Part shown: positions 34,333-42,587 of the stretch, piece by piece | How positions within the stretch are numbered: position 1 is the first letter of the stretch | How the letters are laid out: every line of letters begins with the position of its first letter | NCBI GenBank assembly: GCA_910584745.1 | Contig: CAJUDG010000005.1 | Span: 62,001 to 126,000, forward strand | DNA length: 64,000 nt | Source: an uncultured Eubacteriales bacterium | GTDB taxonomy: Bacteria > Bacillota > Clostridia > Oscillospirales > Acutalibacteraceae | Reading direction: 5' to 3' | Made by a program: the position numbers and the translations under genes | Notes under the pieces: model-generated | Database searches by the model: none | Told to the model about the DNA's origin: nothing | Seen by the model: the letters and a program-made list of their open reading frames with translations, nothing else

Positions 34333-35205
34333 ATGCGAAGAATAAAGATTTTGCCTACCATTTTAATCGTTACAGCGGCGGCGCTGGCGCTTTTCCCGGT
34401 GCTCTATCTGTTCGCAAACTCCTTTATGAGCGGCGCCGAGATACTCAGCCGCTACGGCCGGGAGATCACCGGGGCCAACGCCGGGGATTTCAGCTCACAC
34501 GGCATCCATTTTGTGCGTTTCGGGCTGGTTCCTGAGCAGCCCTCCCTTGAGCAGTACCGGCTGCTGCTCTTTCACAGCCCCGGCTATCTGCGGATGTTCT
34601 GGAACTCCGTGCTGCTGGTGGTGCCGGTGCTGGCGGGGCAGTGTATTCTGGCCCCCATGGCCGCGTATGGGCTTGAGAATCTCAGGTGGAAGTATAAAGA
34701 AGCGCTGTATTTTGCCTACATAATTGTGATGCTCATGCCCACCCAGATAACCTTGGTGCCAAACTTTGTGGTGGCAGGCTGGCTGAATATTCGGGAGTCA
34801 TATCTTGCCATCATCCTGCCCGCCATGTTCCACCCGCTGGGGGTGTTCCTTTTGCGCCAGCAGCTGAAGAACTTTCCAAAGGAGTGCATGGAGGCGGCAT
34901 TTCTGGACGGAGCTGGCTCCTGGCAGGCGTACCGGAGCATTGTCCGGCCCAACCTAACCTCCGTTGTGGCGGCGATGCTGGTGCTGCTATTCGCGGATAA
35001 CTGGAACATCATCGATCAGGCGGTGGTCTTCCTCAAGGAACTCTACGACTACCCGCTGTCGGTGTACCTGGGCCAGGCGGTGCAGGGGGACCCGGGGATG
35101 TTCTTCGCGGTGTCGGTGTTCTATCTGATACCCTCGTTGCTGGTATTTTTGCTGGGGCAGGACTATTTGACCGAGGGCATCGCCCTGTCAAGTGTCAAGG
35201 CATAG
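34333..35205 (+). CDS. ABC transporter permease, MalG/UgpE type
   Basis: 290 residues, starting 8 bases after the MalF-type gene. Hydrophobic spans throughout, an EAA loop MEAAFLDGAGSWQAYRSIVRPNLTS, and the typical C-terminus YLTEGIALSSVKA. The region between the first two spans carries a longer than usual extracellular loop (about residues 33-75). It pairs with the upstream permease. As in the other importer of this window the ATPase must be shared. Confidence 0.88.
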   Translation: MRRIKILPTILIVTAAALALFPVLYLFANSFMSGAEILSRYGREITGANAGDFSSHGIHFVRFGLVPEQPSLEQYRLLLFHSPGYLRMFWNSVLLVVPVLAGQCILAPMAAYGLENLRWKYKEALYFAYIIVMLMPTQITLVPNFVVAGWLNIRESYLAIILPAMFHPLGVFLLRQQLKNFPKECMEAAFLDGAGSWQAYRSIVRPNLTSVVAAMLVLLFADNWNIIDQAVVFLKELYDYPLSVYLGQAVQGDPGMFFAVSVFYLIPSLLVFLLGQDYLTEGIALSSVKA

Positions 35206-35215
35206 GAGGCGGCGA

Positions 35216-35623
35216 ATGGAAAAGAAACGCTTTTTGAGATCAAGGCTTGTCTACCTGATACTGGGGGCGGTGTATCTGCTGGTGATTATCGCCGCCACGG
35301 TGTACAGCCTGACAATTTATGTGGAGCGGCTGCCTGTGGCGGAGCTGCCGCCGCAGGGGGCGGTGGACGGGGTCTGTGTTCCCTTGGAATACGTGCGGGA
35401 GCTTCCTGACGGCGGCTGGGTGGTGGACACGGTGAAGCGGACCGAAGGGCCCTGGGGGAACAGGTATGTTATCAGTCAGGTCAGGGCTGAGTCGGTCTAT
35501 CCTGTGGAGGGGGATGAGAGCAAGGTGCGGTTTTATGCGCTTTCGGAGACCAGCGACCCCATTGTGGCGCGGTGCAGCGCGGAGACCTATGACGGGATGG
35601 AGGTCAGGCTGCAGGCGGGGTAG
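35216..35623 (+). CDS. Small membrane-anchored protein with HlyD-like C-terminal pattern
   Basis: 135 residues behind AGGAGG, 10 bases after the MalG-type gene, so in the same operon. A basic N-terminus precedes one membrane segment (YLILGAVYLLVIIAATVYSLTIY, about 12-34). The outside part (about 35-135) has VCVPLEYVRELPDGGWVVDTVKR and NRYVISQVRAESVYP, which resembles the distal beta-barrel of HlyD/RND adaptor proteins. That is a loose similarity seen by eye. Why an importer operon should end with such a protein is unknown; it may modulate or stabilise the transporter. No confident family. Confidence 0.7.
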   Translation: MEKKRFLRSRLVYLILGAVYLLVIIAATVYSLTIYVERLPVAELPPQGAVDGVCVPLEYVRELPDGGWVVDTVKRTEGPWGNRYVISQVRAESVYPVEGDESKVRFYALSETSDPIVARCSAETYDGMEVRLQAG

Positions 35624-35668
35624 TGAGAGATTTTTTGTAAAAACCGCTGAAAATTTTGCGAAAACCCC

Positions 35669-35697
35669 TTGACATCAGGCCAATCGTGATATATACT
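35669..35697 (+). promoter_or_regulatory. Consensus promoter of the blaI-like operon
   Basis: TTGACA and TATACT separated by 17 bases. The 74 bases between the -10 box and the start codon contain a weak TGAC...GTCA symmetry (about 35702-35725) but no clear TACA/TGTA BlaI operator. Confidence 0.8.
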
Positions 35698-35771
35698 ATA
35701 ACTGACAGATGATGAATACAAAGTCATTTGCCGTTCTGAAAAATTTATTATCTATAGAGAGAAGGTGAAAA

Positions 35772-36182
35772 ATGAACATCCCGGCACTGACAAAGACCGA
35801 AGAGAAAGTAATGCTCTTTCTCTGGAACAAGGGCGAGCCTCTCAGCGTTCAGGAAATGCTGGAGTCCTGGGAGGGCGAAGAAAAGACCTGGAAGGACAAC
35901 TATATGCGGGCGATCGTCCGTGCGCTTATGGAAAAGGGCGCGCTGACCATTGCTGAGCTGGAATGCCGCAACAACAGGGCATCCAGGCGGCTTGCGCCGA
36001 CTTTTTCCAAGAAGGACTATTATGCCCAGATGATGAAGCGCGGCGGCCTTACCGCCAGCGAGATGGTGAAGGCCCAGGCGGTGGCTATGGCCAAGTGCGG
36101 CGACAGGGAGGGGATAGACGCCCTGATCCGCGACCTGGAAGACATCATCGAAGAGTATCGCACAAGGGAAGATGACGCCTAG
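35772..36182 (+). CDS. BlaI/MecI/CopY-family transcriptional repressor
   Basis: 136 residues. The N-terminal winged helix (LTKTEEKVMLFLWNKGEPLSVQEMLESW) and the following WKDNYMRAIVRALMEKGALTI segment are typical of Penicillinase_R repressors. The C-terminal part (ASEMVKAQAVAMAKCGDREGIDALIRDLEDIIEEY) forms the dimerisation and cleavage region. The stop is immediately followed by the ATG of the M56 protease gene, the classic blaI-blaR1 arrangement. It likely represses this operon, which carries no beta-lactamase. Confidence 0.9.
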   Translation: MNIPALTKTEEKVMLFLWNKGEPLSVQEMLESWEGEEKTWKDNYMRAIVRALMEKGALTIAELECRNNRASRRLAPTFSKKDYYAQMMKRGGLTASEMVKAQAVAMAKCGDREGIDALIRDLEDIIEEYRTREDDA

Positions 36183-37340
36183 ATGAACGTGACAGTTTTT
36201 TCCTTTGCCATGTCCGCGCTGTTCAGCACCCTGTTTATACTGGGGATCCATCTGATCCGTGACCGCGCCTTTTTCCTTTACTCCTTCGGGGTCCATACGA
36301 TTTTGGGGCTGTATGCCCTGTGCCTGTTTCGGACGGTTGTGTTATTGGAGCTGCCGTTCACCGTACCGGTGGGACTTCGGAATGTGTACAGCGACGCCTT
36401 TGAAGCAGTTTGGTCGGCCCACATCCCGATAGGGGATTCCAGTGTGCGGTTGCTGTTCGCCATATGCGGCGTCTGGGCAGTGGCAAGCGCAACGCTTGTG
36501 ACCCAGTTTCTTTGGACAAAGTGCAGGACCGCACGGAAAGCGGACTGGTACTCTGTGAACAGGGACGCTTACATCGAGCGGGTCCTGGAGCAGGTAAAGG
36601 ACGAGTCATGGCGCAGGCCTAAGGTCAGCGTGTGCATCTGTCCCACGCTGGACGTTCCGATGGGCATTGGGCTCTTCCGTCACCGCATTATCCTGCCGGA
36701 GCAGGAATATGCCAGGGAAGAGCTGTACTACATACTCAAGCACGAGTACACCCATTTCTGCAACAGAGATTTGACGGTCAAGTTCCTTGTAAACCTGTTC
36801 TGCTGTATCTTTTGGTGGAATCCGGCGGTATACCTGTTAAAGAAGGACATCAGCCAGATCCTGGAGATCAAGTGCGACCTCAGGGCCACCGAGAGCTTCA
36901 GCAAGAAGGAGAAGCTGGAGTATCTTCTGACCATCGTCCGGGTACTGAAAGGACCGGGCAGTTCTGGCAATACGCCGACAATGCTGGCGACGGGGCTTGG
37001 ACGCAGGGACGATGACGACGATATGCGGGAACGGTTTCGTGTGATAACGGCAGTGCCGCGGCCGGTCTCAAGGCTGTGCAAGGGCGCGTTTTGGGCGCTG
37101 GCGGTCACCATCGTGGTGCTCTCTTACTCATTTGTACTGCAACCGGCATTTGACCCGCCGGTGGAGGATATATATACAAACAATTCCGTTGAAGAGTTTA
37201 GCACAGACGGAGAATATATTCTTGAACGGAAAGATGGTAGTTACTCGTTAGTTTTGAGCAACGGAGAAATATTTGATAATATTAACAGTAAGGTTCTTGA
37301 AATTTTTTTAAACGAAGGGATTACAATCAGAGAGGAGTAA
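36183..37340 (+). CDS. M56-family (BlaR1-like) membrane metalloprotease without penicillin-binding sensor
   Basis: 385 residues. Several membrane spans alternate with a cytoplasmic zinc-protease domain: HEYTH (His187-His191) is the HExxH motif, followed by LVNLFCCIFWWNPAVYLL and EIKCDLRATE with the third-ligand region. A last span (about 300-320) leads to an outside tail of only about 65 residues instead of the ~250-residue penicillin-binding domain of true BlaR1. The signal is therefore not a beta-lactam bound at the C-terminus; the short tail might sense a peptide or the associated ABC transporter. The final third of the gene becomes AT-rich. Confidence 0.88.
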   Translation: MNVTVFSFAMSALFSTLFILGIHLIRDRAFFLYSFGVHTILGLYALCLFRTVVLLELPFTVPVGLRNVYSDAFEAVWSAHIPIGDSSVRLLFAICGVWAVASATLVTQFLWTKCRTARKADWYSVNRDAYIERVLEQVKDESWRRPKVSVCICPTLDVPMGIGLFRHRIILPEQEYAREELYYILKHEYTHFCNRDLTVKFLVNLFCCIFWWNPAVYLLKKDISQILEIKCDLRATESFSKKEKLEYLLTIVRVLKGPGSSGNTPTMLATGLGRRDDDDDMRERFRVITAVPRPVSRLCKGAFWALAVTIVVLSYSFVLQPAFDPPVEDIYTNNSVEEFSTDGEYILERKDGSYSLVLSNGEIFDNINSKVLEIFLNEGITIREE

Positions 37341-37346
37341 AATGCA

Positions 37347-37478
37347 GTGAGTGGTATTATGCCTTTAGCAGACGTAATAGTAGTTAAAAAGCGTATTTAT
37401 AATGGAAAAGCTCAGATTCGTCGCTGGAACGAAACTTGGGGCTATTGGGTAGATCCCTATTGGATAGATATAAACTGA
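37347..37478 (+). CDS. Short Trp-rich peptide, 43 codons, in the blaI-M56-ABC operon
   Basis: A GTG at 37347, 10 bases after AGAGGAG, opens a 43-residue frame; an internal ATG at 37359 would give 39. The sequence begins VSGIMPLADVIVVKKRIYNG and ends RRWNETWGYWVDPYWIDIN before TGA at 37476-37478. It has four Trp and three Tyr, a basic middle and an acidic end, with no signal peptide or cysteine. It lies between the membrane protease and an ABC exporter in the same direction. I do not assign a function: it might be an exported or modified peptide, or a small cytosolic regulator. The ribosome site, position and strikingly biased composition argue that it is real. Confidence 0.65.
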   Translation: MSGIMPLADVIVVKKRIYNGKAQIRRWNETWGYWVDPYWIDIN

Positions 37479-37515
37479 TGTCCAGCTTAAAGTATTATAT
37501 TGACGTAGAAAAATG

Positions 37516-37539
37516 ACCCCGGCTGATTTTGCCGGGGTT
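37516..37539 (+). other. Hairpin before the ABC transporter gene
   Basis: An 8-bp GC-rich stem ACCCCGGC/GCCGGGGT with a 7-base loop, between the peptide gene and the ABC exporter. It lacks a U-run, so it may be an attenuator or RNA-stability element that sets peptide expression apart from the transporter. Confidence 0.4.
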
Positions 37540-37567
37540 ATAGCACTTATATGGGAGGTGAATCCGT

Positions 37568-39259
37568 CTGAACAGGAAAACGGTCCGGCGGGTGGTCAGC
37601 TATCTCTTTCCCTACAAGAAGGAACTGGTTTTCGCGGGCCTGCTTCTGGCGGCCGCCACTGTAATCGGCTTTTTGCAGCCCCTTGTCATTCAGCAGATCA
37701 CCGACAAGGGTATGCTGGCCCGGGACCTGCCGGTGCTCTGCCGGTCGGTGGCGGCGCTGGCGCTGCTGGTGCTGCTGAACCAGGGGGTGGAGATGGTCCA
37801 GACACGGCTGTTCGTAAACGTGCACAATAAGGCGTTTTTTGGCATATTCCACCAGACCTTCCGCAAGCTTCTGGGGATGAAAAAGAGCTATTTCGAGGAC
37901 AAGAACAACGCCGGGATATTGAGCTGCCTGCAGATGGACGTGTCCCAGGTGGCGTCCATAACAGACCGCTATACCGTTATGAGCGTAAGCTATGTGTTCC
38001 GCATTATCAGCGGGCTTGCGGGGCTGCTCATAATCAGCTGGAGGCTGACGCTGATAGTGCTGGCCATGGTGCCGGCAAAGGTGCTGCTGGTCCGGCGGTT
38101 CTCGAAACGCAGGGAGAGGGCCATGGACGCCATGATCGAGAGCAGCCGGGACTTTTCCCAGTGGTTCGGGGACAACCTGGAGGGCATAGAGGAGGTGAAG
38201 CTGTGGAACCTCTTTGAAAGCCGGGACAGGATCTTCAGGGAGAAGCTGGGCGGGATGCTGCGCCTTCAGAAGAGCGACGCGATGATCGACGCCTGGAACA
38301 CCCTGTGGGAGTCCCTGCTGGAGTGGAGCGTCACGATTTTGCTGTATCTGGTGGGCGGCCTACTTATCTGCGGGGGCAGCCTGACGATCGGCTCGGTGTT
38401 TGCCTTTGTGTCCTACTCCTGGTATGTGACCGGCCCGGTCTCCGCGCTGCTGAATCTGAAAATGTACTTTGCCCGTATTATACCCTCGGCAAGGCGGCTG
38501 TTCGGCTTTCTGGACATGGAGACCGAGGATGACAGCGGCACAGAACATACCGGCGGCGGCCCGCCGTGCATCGAGTTTAAAGACGTATGCTTTTCGTATC
38601 GGGAGGACAGGCCCGTCCTCCGGGGCGCCAGCTTCCGGGTGGAGCCGGGGGAGAAGGTGGCCCTTATCGGCCAGAACGGCAGCGGGAAGTCCACGATACT
38701 GAACCTTTTGCTGCGGTTCTACACGCCCGACTCGGGGGAGATAACGGCGGACGGCGTTCCGGCGTCGCGGCTTGCGCTGGGGGAGTACCGCTCGCTCTTT
38801 TCCGTAGTGAGCCAGGAGCCGTACCTGTTTATGGGGAACATCGGCGAAAACATCGACCTGACTGGGCAGGCCCCGCCGGAAAAGGTGAGCGCCGCTGTAA
38901 GGACCAGCGGCGCGGCAGATTACATAGGGCGGATGCCCGAGGGCGCGAAGACCCAGATCGGGCGGAACGGCGCCCGGCTCTCCGGCGGGGAAAAGCAGAA
39001 GCTGGCGGTGGCCAGGGCGCTTTTGAAGGACGCGCCCGTGGTGATCCTGGACGAGGCCACCTCCGGGTTTGACGTGGAGTCGGACGCGTACCTTCATGAT
39101 GTGATAGTCAATAAGATGGCGGGAAAATCCGTCATAATGATAACCCATCATTACGGGGATCTGGAGGGGATGGACAGGGTTTACAGGCTGGAGGACGGGC
39201 GGATAATCGAGGAGAGGAGTATGGGGGGAAAGGGCCTTACAGGCCCATATCCCGAATAG
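37568..39259 (+). CDS. ABC exporter, fused membrane and ATPase domains
   Basis: 563 residues if read from a CTG at 37568, which has GGAGG at good spacing and restores the normal N-terminus (NRKTVRRVVSYLFPYKKELV); a GTG at 37592 is the alternative but has no ribosome site. The six-span exporter domain occupies about 1-310. The ATPase domain has Walker A GQNGSGKST, a Q-loop, signature LSGGEKQK and Walker B VVILDEATSG with a late switch His in MITHHYG. It has no C39 peptidase domain. Half-transporters of this kind homodimerise and export drugs, lipids or peptides; the neighbouring small Trp-rich peptide is a possible substrate. It overlaps the convergent GH20 gene by 23 bases. Confidence 0.88.
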   Translation: MNRKTVRRVVSYLFPYKKELVFAGLLLAAATVIGFLQPLVIQQITDKGMLARDLPVLCRSVAALALLVLLNQGVEMVQTRLFVNVHNKAFFGIFHQTFRKLLGMKKSYFEDKNNAGILSCLQMDVSQVASITDRYTVMSVSYVFRIISGLAGLLIISWRLTLIVLAMVPAKVLLVRRFSKRRERAMDAMIESSRDFSQWFGDNLEGIEEVKLWNLFESRDRIFREKLGGMLRLQKSDAMIDAWNTLWESLLEWSVTILLYLVGGLLICGGSLTIGSVFAFVSYSWYVTGPVSALLNLKMYFARIIPSARRLFGFLDMETEDDSGTEHTGGGPPCIEFKDVCFSYREDRPVLRGASFRVEPGEKVALIGQNGSGKSTILNLLLRFYTPDSGEITADGVPASRLALGEYRSLFSVVSQEPYLFMGNIGENIDLTGQAPPEKVSAAVRTSGAADYIGRMPEGAKTQIGRNGARLSGGEKQKLAVARALLKDAPVVILDEATSGFDVESDAYLHDVIVNKMAGKSVIMITHHYGDLEGMDRVYRLEDGRIIEERSMGGKGLTGPYPE

Positions 39260-40784
39260 CCTTCTCCATGCTCTCGCGGGCCAGGGCCTGCTCGTCCTGG
39301 CTGTAGCCGGAGCGCTTTAAGAAGCCGCCCAGAAGTATGCCGCCAAGATTGCGCATGGTCTTGCCCCGCTGCTGCTTATCCTTTAGCGCCTGGGTAAATC
39401 CAGCGGCGACCTCTACGATCTGCGCCCCGGCCATGCGCGCGCCCTCGGCGCCGTGGGGGTCGGATTCCGCTATGGGGGTAACCGCAACGCCCTGGCCCTT
39501 AAGGTATTCGGTATAGACTTCGGCCCGCTGCATAAAGTCCTCGAAATCCTTGCCGGCGGTCCAGCAGTTCTCCGCCAGGGCCAGCAGCCGCGGGAAGACA
39601 AGCCGCTCAACGTGGCTGTTTTCTGCCACCCGCTCGGTCCACAGGGGGGCCTCCAGGCCCAGCACCTGGTCCTTCGGGATGGGCTTTCCCTCGATGATAT
39701 AGGGGTCATAATTATATATCGGCCGCATCCCTATCAGCGCGCAGGGGTAGTCCAGATAAAACGCGCTCATGTTGGAGAAGACGAATCTGCGCCCCTTATC
39801 GGCCTCCCGGTCGGAATACTCCTTGCCGCTCTCTATCCAGTACTGGGCGACGGCCTTGGGGCTGACCGTGCCGGAGGTCAGGATCTCGTTCCAGCCGATC
39901 ACCGTCTTGCCCCGGCTCTCCAAAAATTCAACCAGCCTGCCGGTGAACCATGCCTGCAGATCCTCCTCGCCGTTAAGGCCCACCTCTCGGATCCTCTGCT
40001 GGCAGCGGGGGCATTTTTCCCACTCGGACTTGGGCGCTTCGTCGCCGCCTATGTGGAAGTAGGGCCCGGGGAACAGCTGGCAGACCTCATCAAGCAGCTC
40101 GTAGAGGAAGCTGTATACCTTTTCATTTCCGGCGCAGAGTATCCTGGGGTTCAGGCCCGCCCCGAACCCAACTTTATGGGGCTCGCCGGAGCAGCTCAGT
40201 TCAGGCATGGTGGCGATAATGGCCCCGGTATGGCCGGGCAGGTCTATTTCGGGGATAATATTGATGAAGCGCTCCGACGCATACTCTACTACCTGTCTGA
40301 TCTCCTCCTGGGTATAATATCCTCCGGCCTTTTTGCCGTCCTCATCGCGCCAGGAGCCGACACGGTTGAGGTCGGGGAACTTCAGGCTCTCAATGCGGAA
40401 GCCCTGGTCGTCGCTGAGATGCCAGTGGAAGGTGTTCATCTTCAGCCTGGCCATGTGGTCCAGGAGCTTTTTGACTTCATCCACGCCGAAGAAATGCCTG
40501 CTCACATCCAGCATGAAGCTGCGGAAGGGGAATTTCGGCGCATCTTCATAGCGGCCGCAGGGTATGTCCCCCTCCCGGGCGAGCTGTTCGAGGGTCCGTC
40601 TTGCGTAGAATGCCCCGGCGCTGTCCCCGGCTTCTATCTTAATTTCCTCCGAAGCCACAGTCAGGATATATCCCTCCCGGGGGATGCTGCCGCTGCTCTC
40701 TACTGTGATGGGGGTGCTGTCTTCATAACGGCAGACAGCGCCGGTGAGAGAGACTTTTCCATTGATTTTTGGGATAAGGTTCAT
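39237..40784 (-). CDS. Glycoside hydrolase family 20 (beta-N-acetylhexosaminidase)
   Basis: 515 residues. A short N-terminal alpha/beta domain (about 1-95) precedes the TIM barrel: FMLDVSRHFF, NTFHWHLSDDQGFRIE, IPEIDLPGHTGAI, and the catalytic Asp248-Glu249 pair in YFHIGGDEAPKSEW. GH20 uses the substrate acetamido group as nucleophile, so it removes terminal GlcNAc or GalNAc. No signal peptide. Its start is divergent from the CoA-disulfide reductase gene; its 3' end overlaps the convergent ABC exporter. Confidence 0.93.
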   Translation of the reverse strand: MNLIPKINGKVSLTGAVCRYEDSTPITVESSGSIPREGYILTVASEEIKIEAGDSAGAFYARRTLEQLAREGDIPCGRYEDAPKFPFRSFMLDVSRHFFGVDEVKKLLDHMARLKMNTFHWHLSDDQGFRIESLKFPDLNRVGSWRDEDGKKAGGYYTQEEIRQVVEYASERFINIIPEIDLPGHTGAIIATMPELSCSGEPHKVGFGAGLNPRILCAGNEKVYSFLYELLDEVCQLFPGPYFHIGGDEAPKSEWEKCPRCQQRIREVGLNGEEDLQAWFTGRLVEFLESRGKTVIGWNEILTSGTVSPKAVAQYWIESGKEYSDREADKGRRFVFSNMSAFYLDYPCALIGMRPIYNYDPYIIEGKPIPKDQVLGLEAPLWTERVAENSHVERLVFPRLLALAENCWTAGKDFEDFMQRAEVYTEYLKGQGVAVTPIAESDPHGAEGARMAGAQIVEVAAGFTQALKDKQQRGKTMRNLGGILLGGFLKRSGYSQDEQALARESMEKAIRDMGL

Positions 40785-40820
40785 CCTGAACCCTCCTTTC
40801 AGGGTAAAAGTATTGATTTT

Positions 40821-40849
40821 AGTATAGCATAGACCTATTGGTATTTCAA
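40821..40849 (-). promoter_or_regulatory. Promoter for the GH20 gene
   Basis: On the minus strand TTGAAA and TATACT are 17 bases apart, about 36 bases upstream of the start codon. Confidence 0.7.
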
Positions 40850-40891
40850 GCTAGTAACTTATGCTGCAAAAAAGAAAGGTGGATCACTGAA

Positions 40892-42583
40892 ATGAAAGTA
40901 GTTATCATCGGAGGTGTGGCCGGGGGCGCTACTGCCGCGGCACGGCTCCGCCGGCTGGACGAAAAGGCGGAGATAGTGGTCTTTGAGCGGTCGGGGTATG
41001 TGTCCTACGCCAACTGCGGCCTGCCGTACTATATCGGCGGCGCCATCGCGGACCCGGACGCCCTGACGCTTCAGACACCGGAAAGCTTCTTTTCACGCTT
41101 CCGGGTGGACATGCGCGTGCGATGCGAGGCGTTGTCTATTGATCCCGAAAGGAAAACCGTCCGCGTCAAAAACCTGGATACAGGCGTGGAATTTGAGGAG
41201 CATTATGACAAGCTGCTTCTGTCCCCCGGCGCAAAGCCAGTCCGGCCCAGGCTGCCCGGCGCGGAGCTCGACAGGATATTTACCCTTCGTACCGTGGAGG
41301 ATACCTTCCGCGTGAAGGAATTCATCCGCTCCGAAAAGCCTGTGTCCGCGGTGCTGGTGGGCGGGGGTTTCATCGGCGTGGAGCTGGCGGAGAACCTTCG
41401 GGAGCTGGGTATGGAGGTAACCGTCGTGGAGCTGTCCCAGCAGCTGATGGGCCCCTTTGACCCGGATATGGCGGCCTTTATCCATAGTGAAATGAGAGAG
41501 CACGGCGTTAGGCTGGCCCTGGGCCGTTCGGTGGCCGGCTTTGAACGCAGGGACGGCGGCCTTGAGGTGCTGCTGGATGACGGCACACAGATCAGCGCAG
41601 GTATGGCGGTGCTGGCGATCGGAGTGGCCCCGGACACTGAGCTGGCGAAAAGCGCCGGGCTTGAGCTGGGACTGAGGGGCAGCATTGCCGTCAACGACAG
41701 GATGGAGACCTCTGTGCCGGACATATACGCCGTCGGCGATGCGGTGCAGGTCAAGCACTCCGTCACCGGCCGGGACGCTCTGCTCTCCCTGGCCGGTCCC
41801 GCTAACAAGCAGGGGCGCATCGCCGCGGACAATATATGCGGCGGGGACAGCCGGTATCAAGGCTCGCAGGGCAGCTCGGTCATAAAGGTGTTCGGCATGA
41901 CGGCCGCCTGCACCGGCGTAAACGAGAGCGCCGCCAGGGCCTCCGGGCTGGATGCGGACACAGTTATCCTCTCTCCCATGAGCCATGCGGGCTATTACCC
42001 CGGCGGAAAGCTTATGACCATGAAGGTGGTCTTTGAAAAGGAGACCTGCCGCCTGCTGGGGGCCCAGATCGTCGGCTATGAGGGGGTTGACAAGCGCATC
42101 GATGTGCTTGCCGCGGCCATCAGCGCCGGTATGGACGCCGTCCGGCTGAAGGACCTTGACCTTGCATACGCGCCGCCATATTCCTCCGCAAAGGACCCGG
42201 TGAATATGGCCGGCTTCATGATCGAAAATATTGCGAAAGGCCTTGTAAAGCAGTTTCATATAGAGGACATTCCCGGCCTGCCAAGGGACGGCAGCGTTAC
42301 CCTGCTGGACGTCCGCACCCCAGCGGAATACAGCCTCGGCTGCATTGAGGGCTTCATAAATATCCCGGTGGATGAATTACGGGAACGCCTGGATGAGCTG
42401 GAGCGGGGAAAGCCGGTGTACGCCGTCTGTCAGAGCGGCCTGAGAAGCTATATTGCCTGCCGGATATTGGCCGGACACGGCTTTGAGACATACAACCTTG
42501 CGGGCGGCTTCCGGTACTATAGCGCGGTTGTCAGGGACCGCCGCCTGACAGAGCAGGCCTCGGCCTGCGGTATGGACAAATAA
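40892..42583 (+). CDS. CoA-disulfide reductase / NAD(P)H oxidase-like flavoprotein with C-terminal rhodanese domain
   Basis: 563 residues from the ATG at 40892 (AAAGGTGG upstream). The FAD site is VVIIGGVAGGATAAARLRR, the single redox cysteine Cys42 lies in SYANCGLPYYIGG, and a second GGGFIGVELAENLRELG loop binds NAD(P)H. AVGDAVQV is the second FAD motif. Residues about 465-555 form a rhodanese domain with LLDVRTPAEYSLGCIEGFINIP and active Cys513 in CQSGLRS. Such fusions reduce CoA-disulfides, CoA-persulfides or polysulfides, linking sulfur handling with oxidative-stress defence in anaerobes. Confidence 0.92.
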   Translation: MKVVIIGGVAGGATAAARLRRLDEKAEIVVFERSGYVSYANCGLPYYIGGAIADPDALTLQTPESFFSRFRVDMRVRCEALSIDPERKTVRVKNLDTGVEFEEHYDKLLLSPGAKPVRPRLPGAELDRIFTLRTVEDTFRVKEFIRSEKPVSAVLVGGGFIGVELAENLRELGMEVTVVELSQQLMGPFDPDMAAFIHSEMREHGVRLALGRSVAGFERRDGGLEVLLDDGTQISAGMAVLAIGVAPDTELAKSAGLELGLRGSIAVNDRMETSVPDIYAVGDAVQVKHSVTGRDALLSLAGPANKQGRIAADNICGGDSRYQGSQGSSVIKVFGMTAACTGVNESAARASGLDADTVILSPMSHAGYYPGGKLMTMKVVFEKETCRLLGAQIVGYEGVDKRIDVLAAAISAGMDAVRLKDLDLAYAPPYSSAKDPVNMAGFMIENIAKGLVKQFHIEDIPGLPRDGSVTLLDVRTPAEYSLGCIEGFINIPVDELRERLDELERGKPVYAVCQSGLRSYIACRILAGHGFETYNLAGGFRYYSAVVRDRRLTEQASACGMDK

Positions 42584-42587
42584 AAAT

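Noticed and set aside
35698..35771. Classical BlaI/MecI operator (TACA/TGTA dyad)
   Set aside because: Only a weak TGAC/GTCA symmetry is present; not enough to call an operator.
39453..40832. Open frame of 459 codons on the plus strand opposite GH20
   Set aside because: Antisense shadow in GC-rich DNA; GH20 on the minus strand has all catalytic motifs, and the antisense translation resembles nothing.
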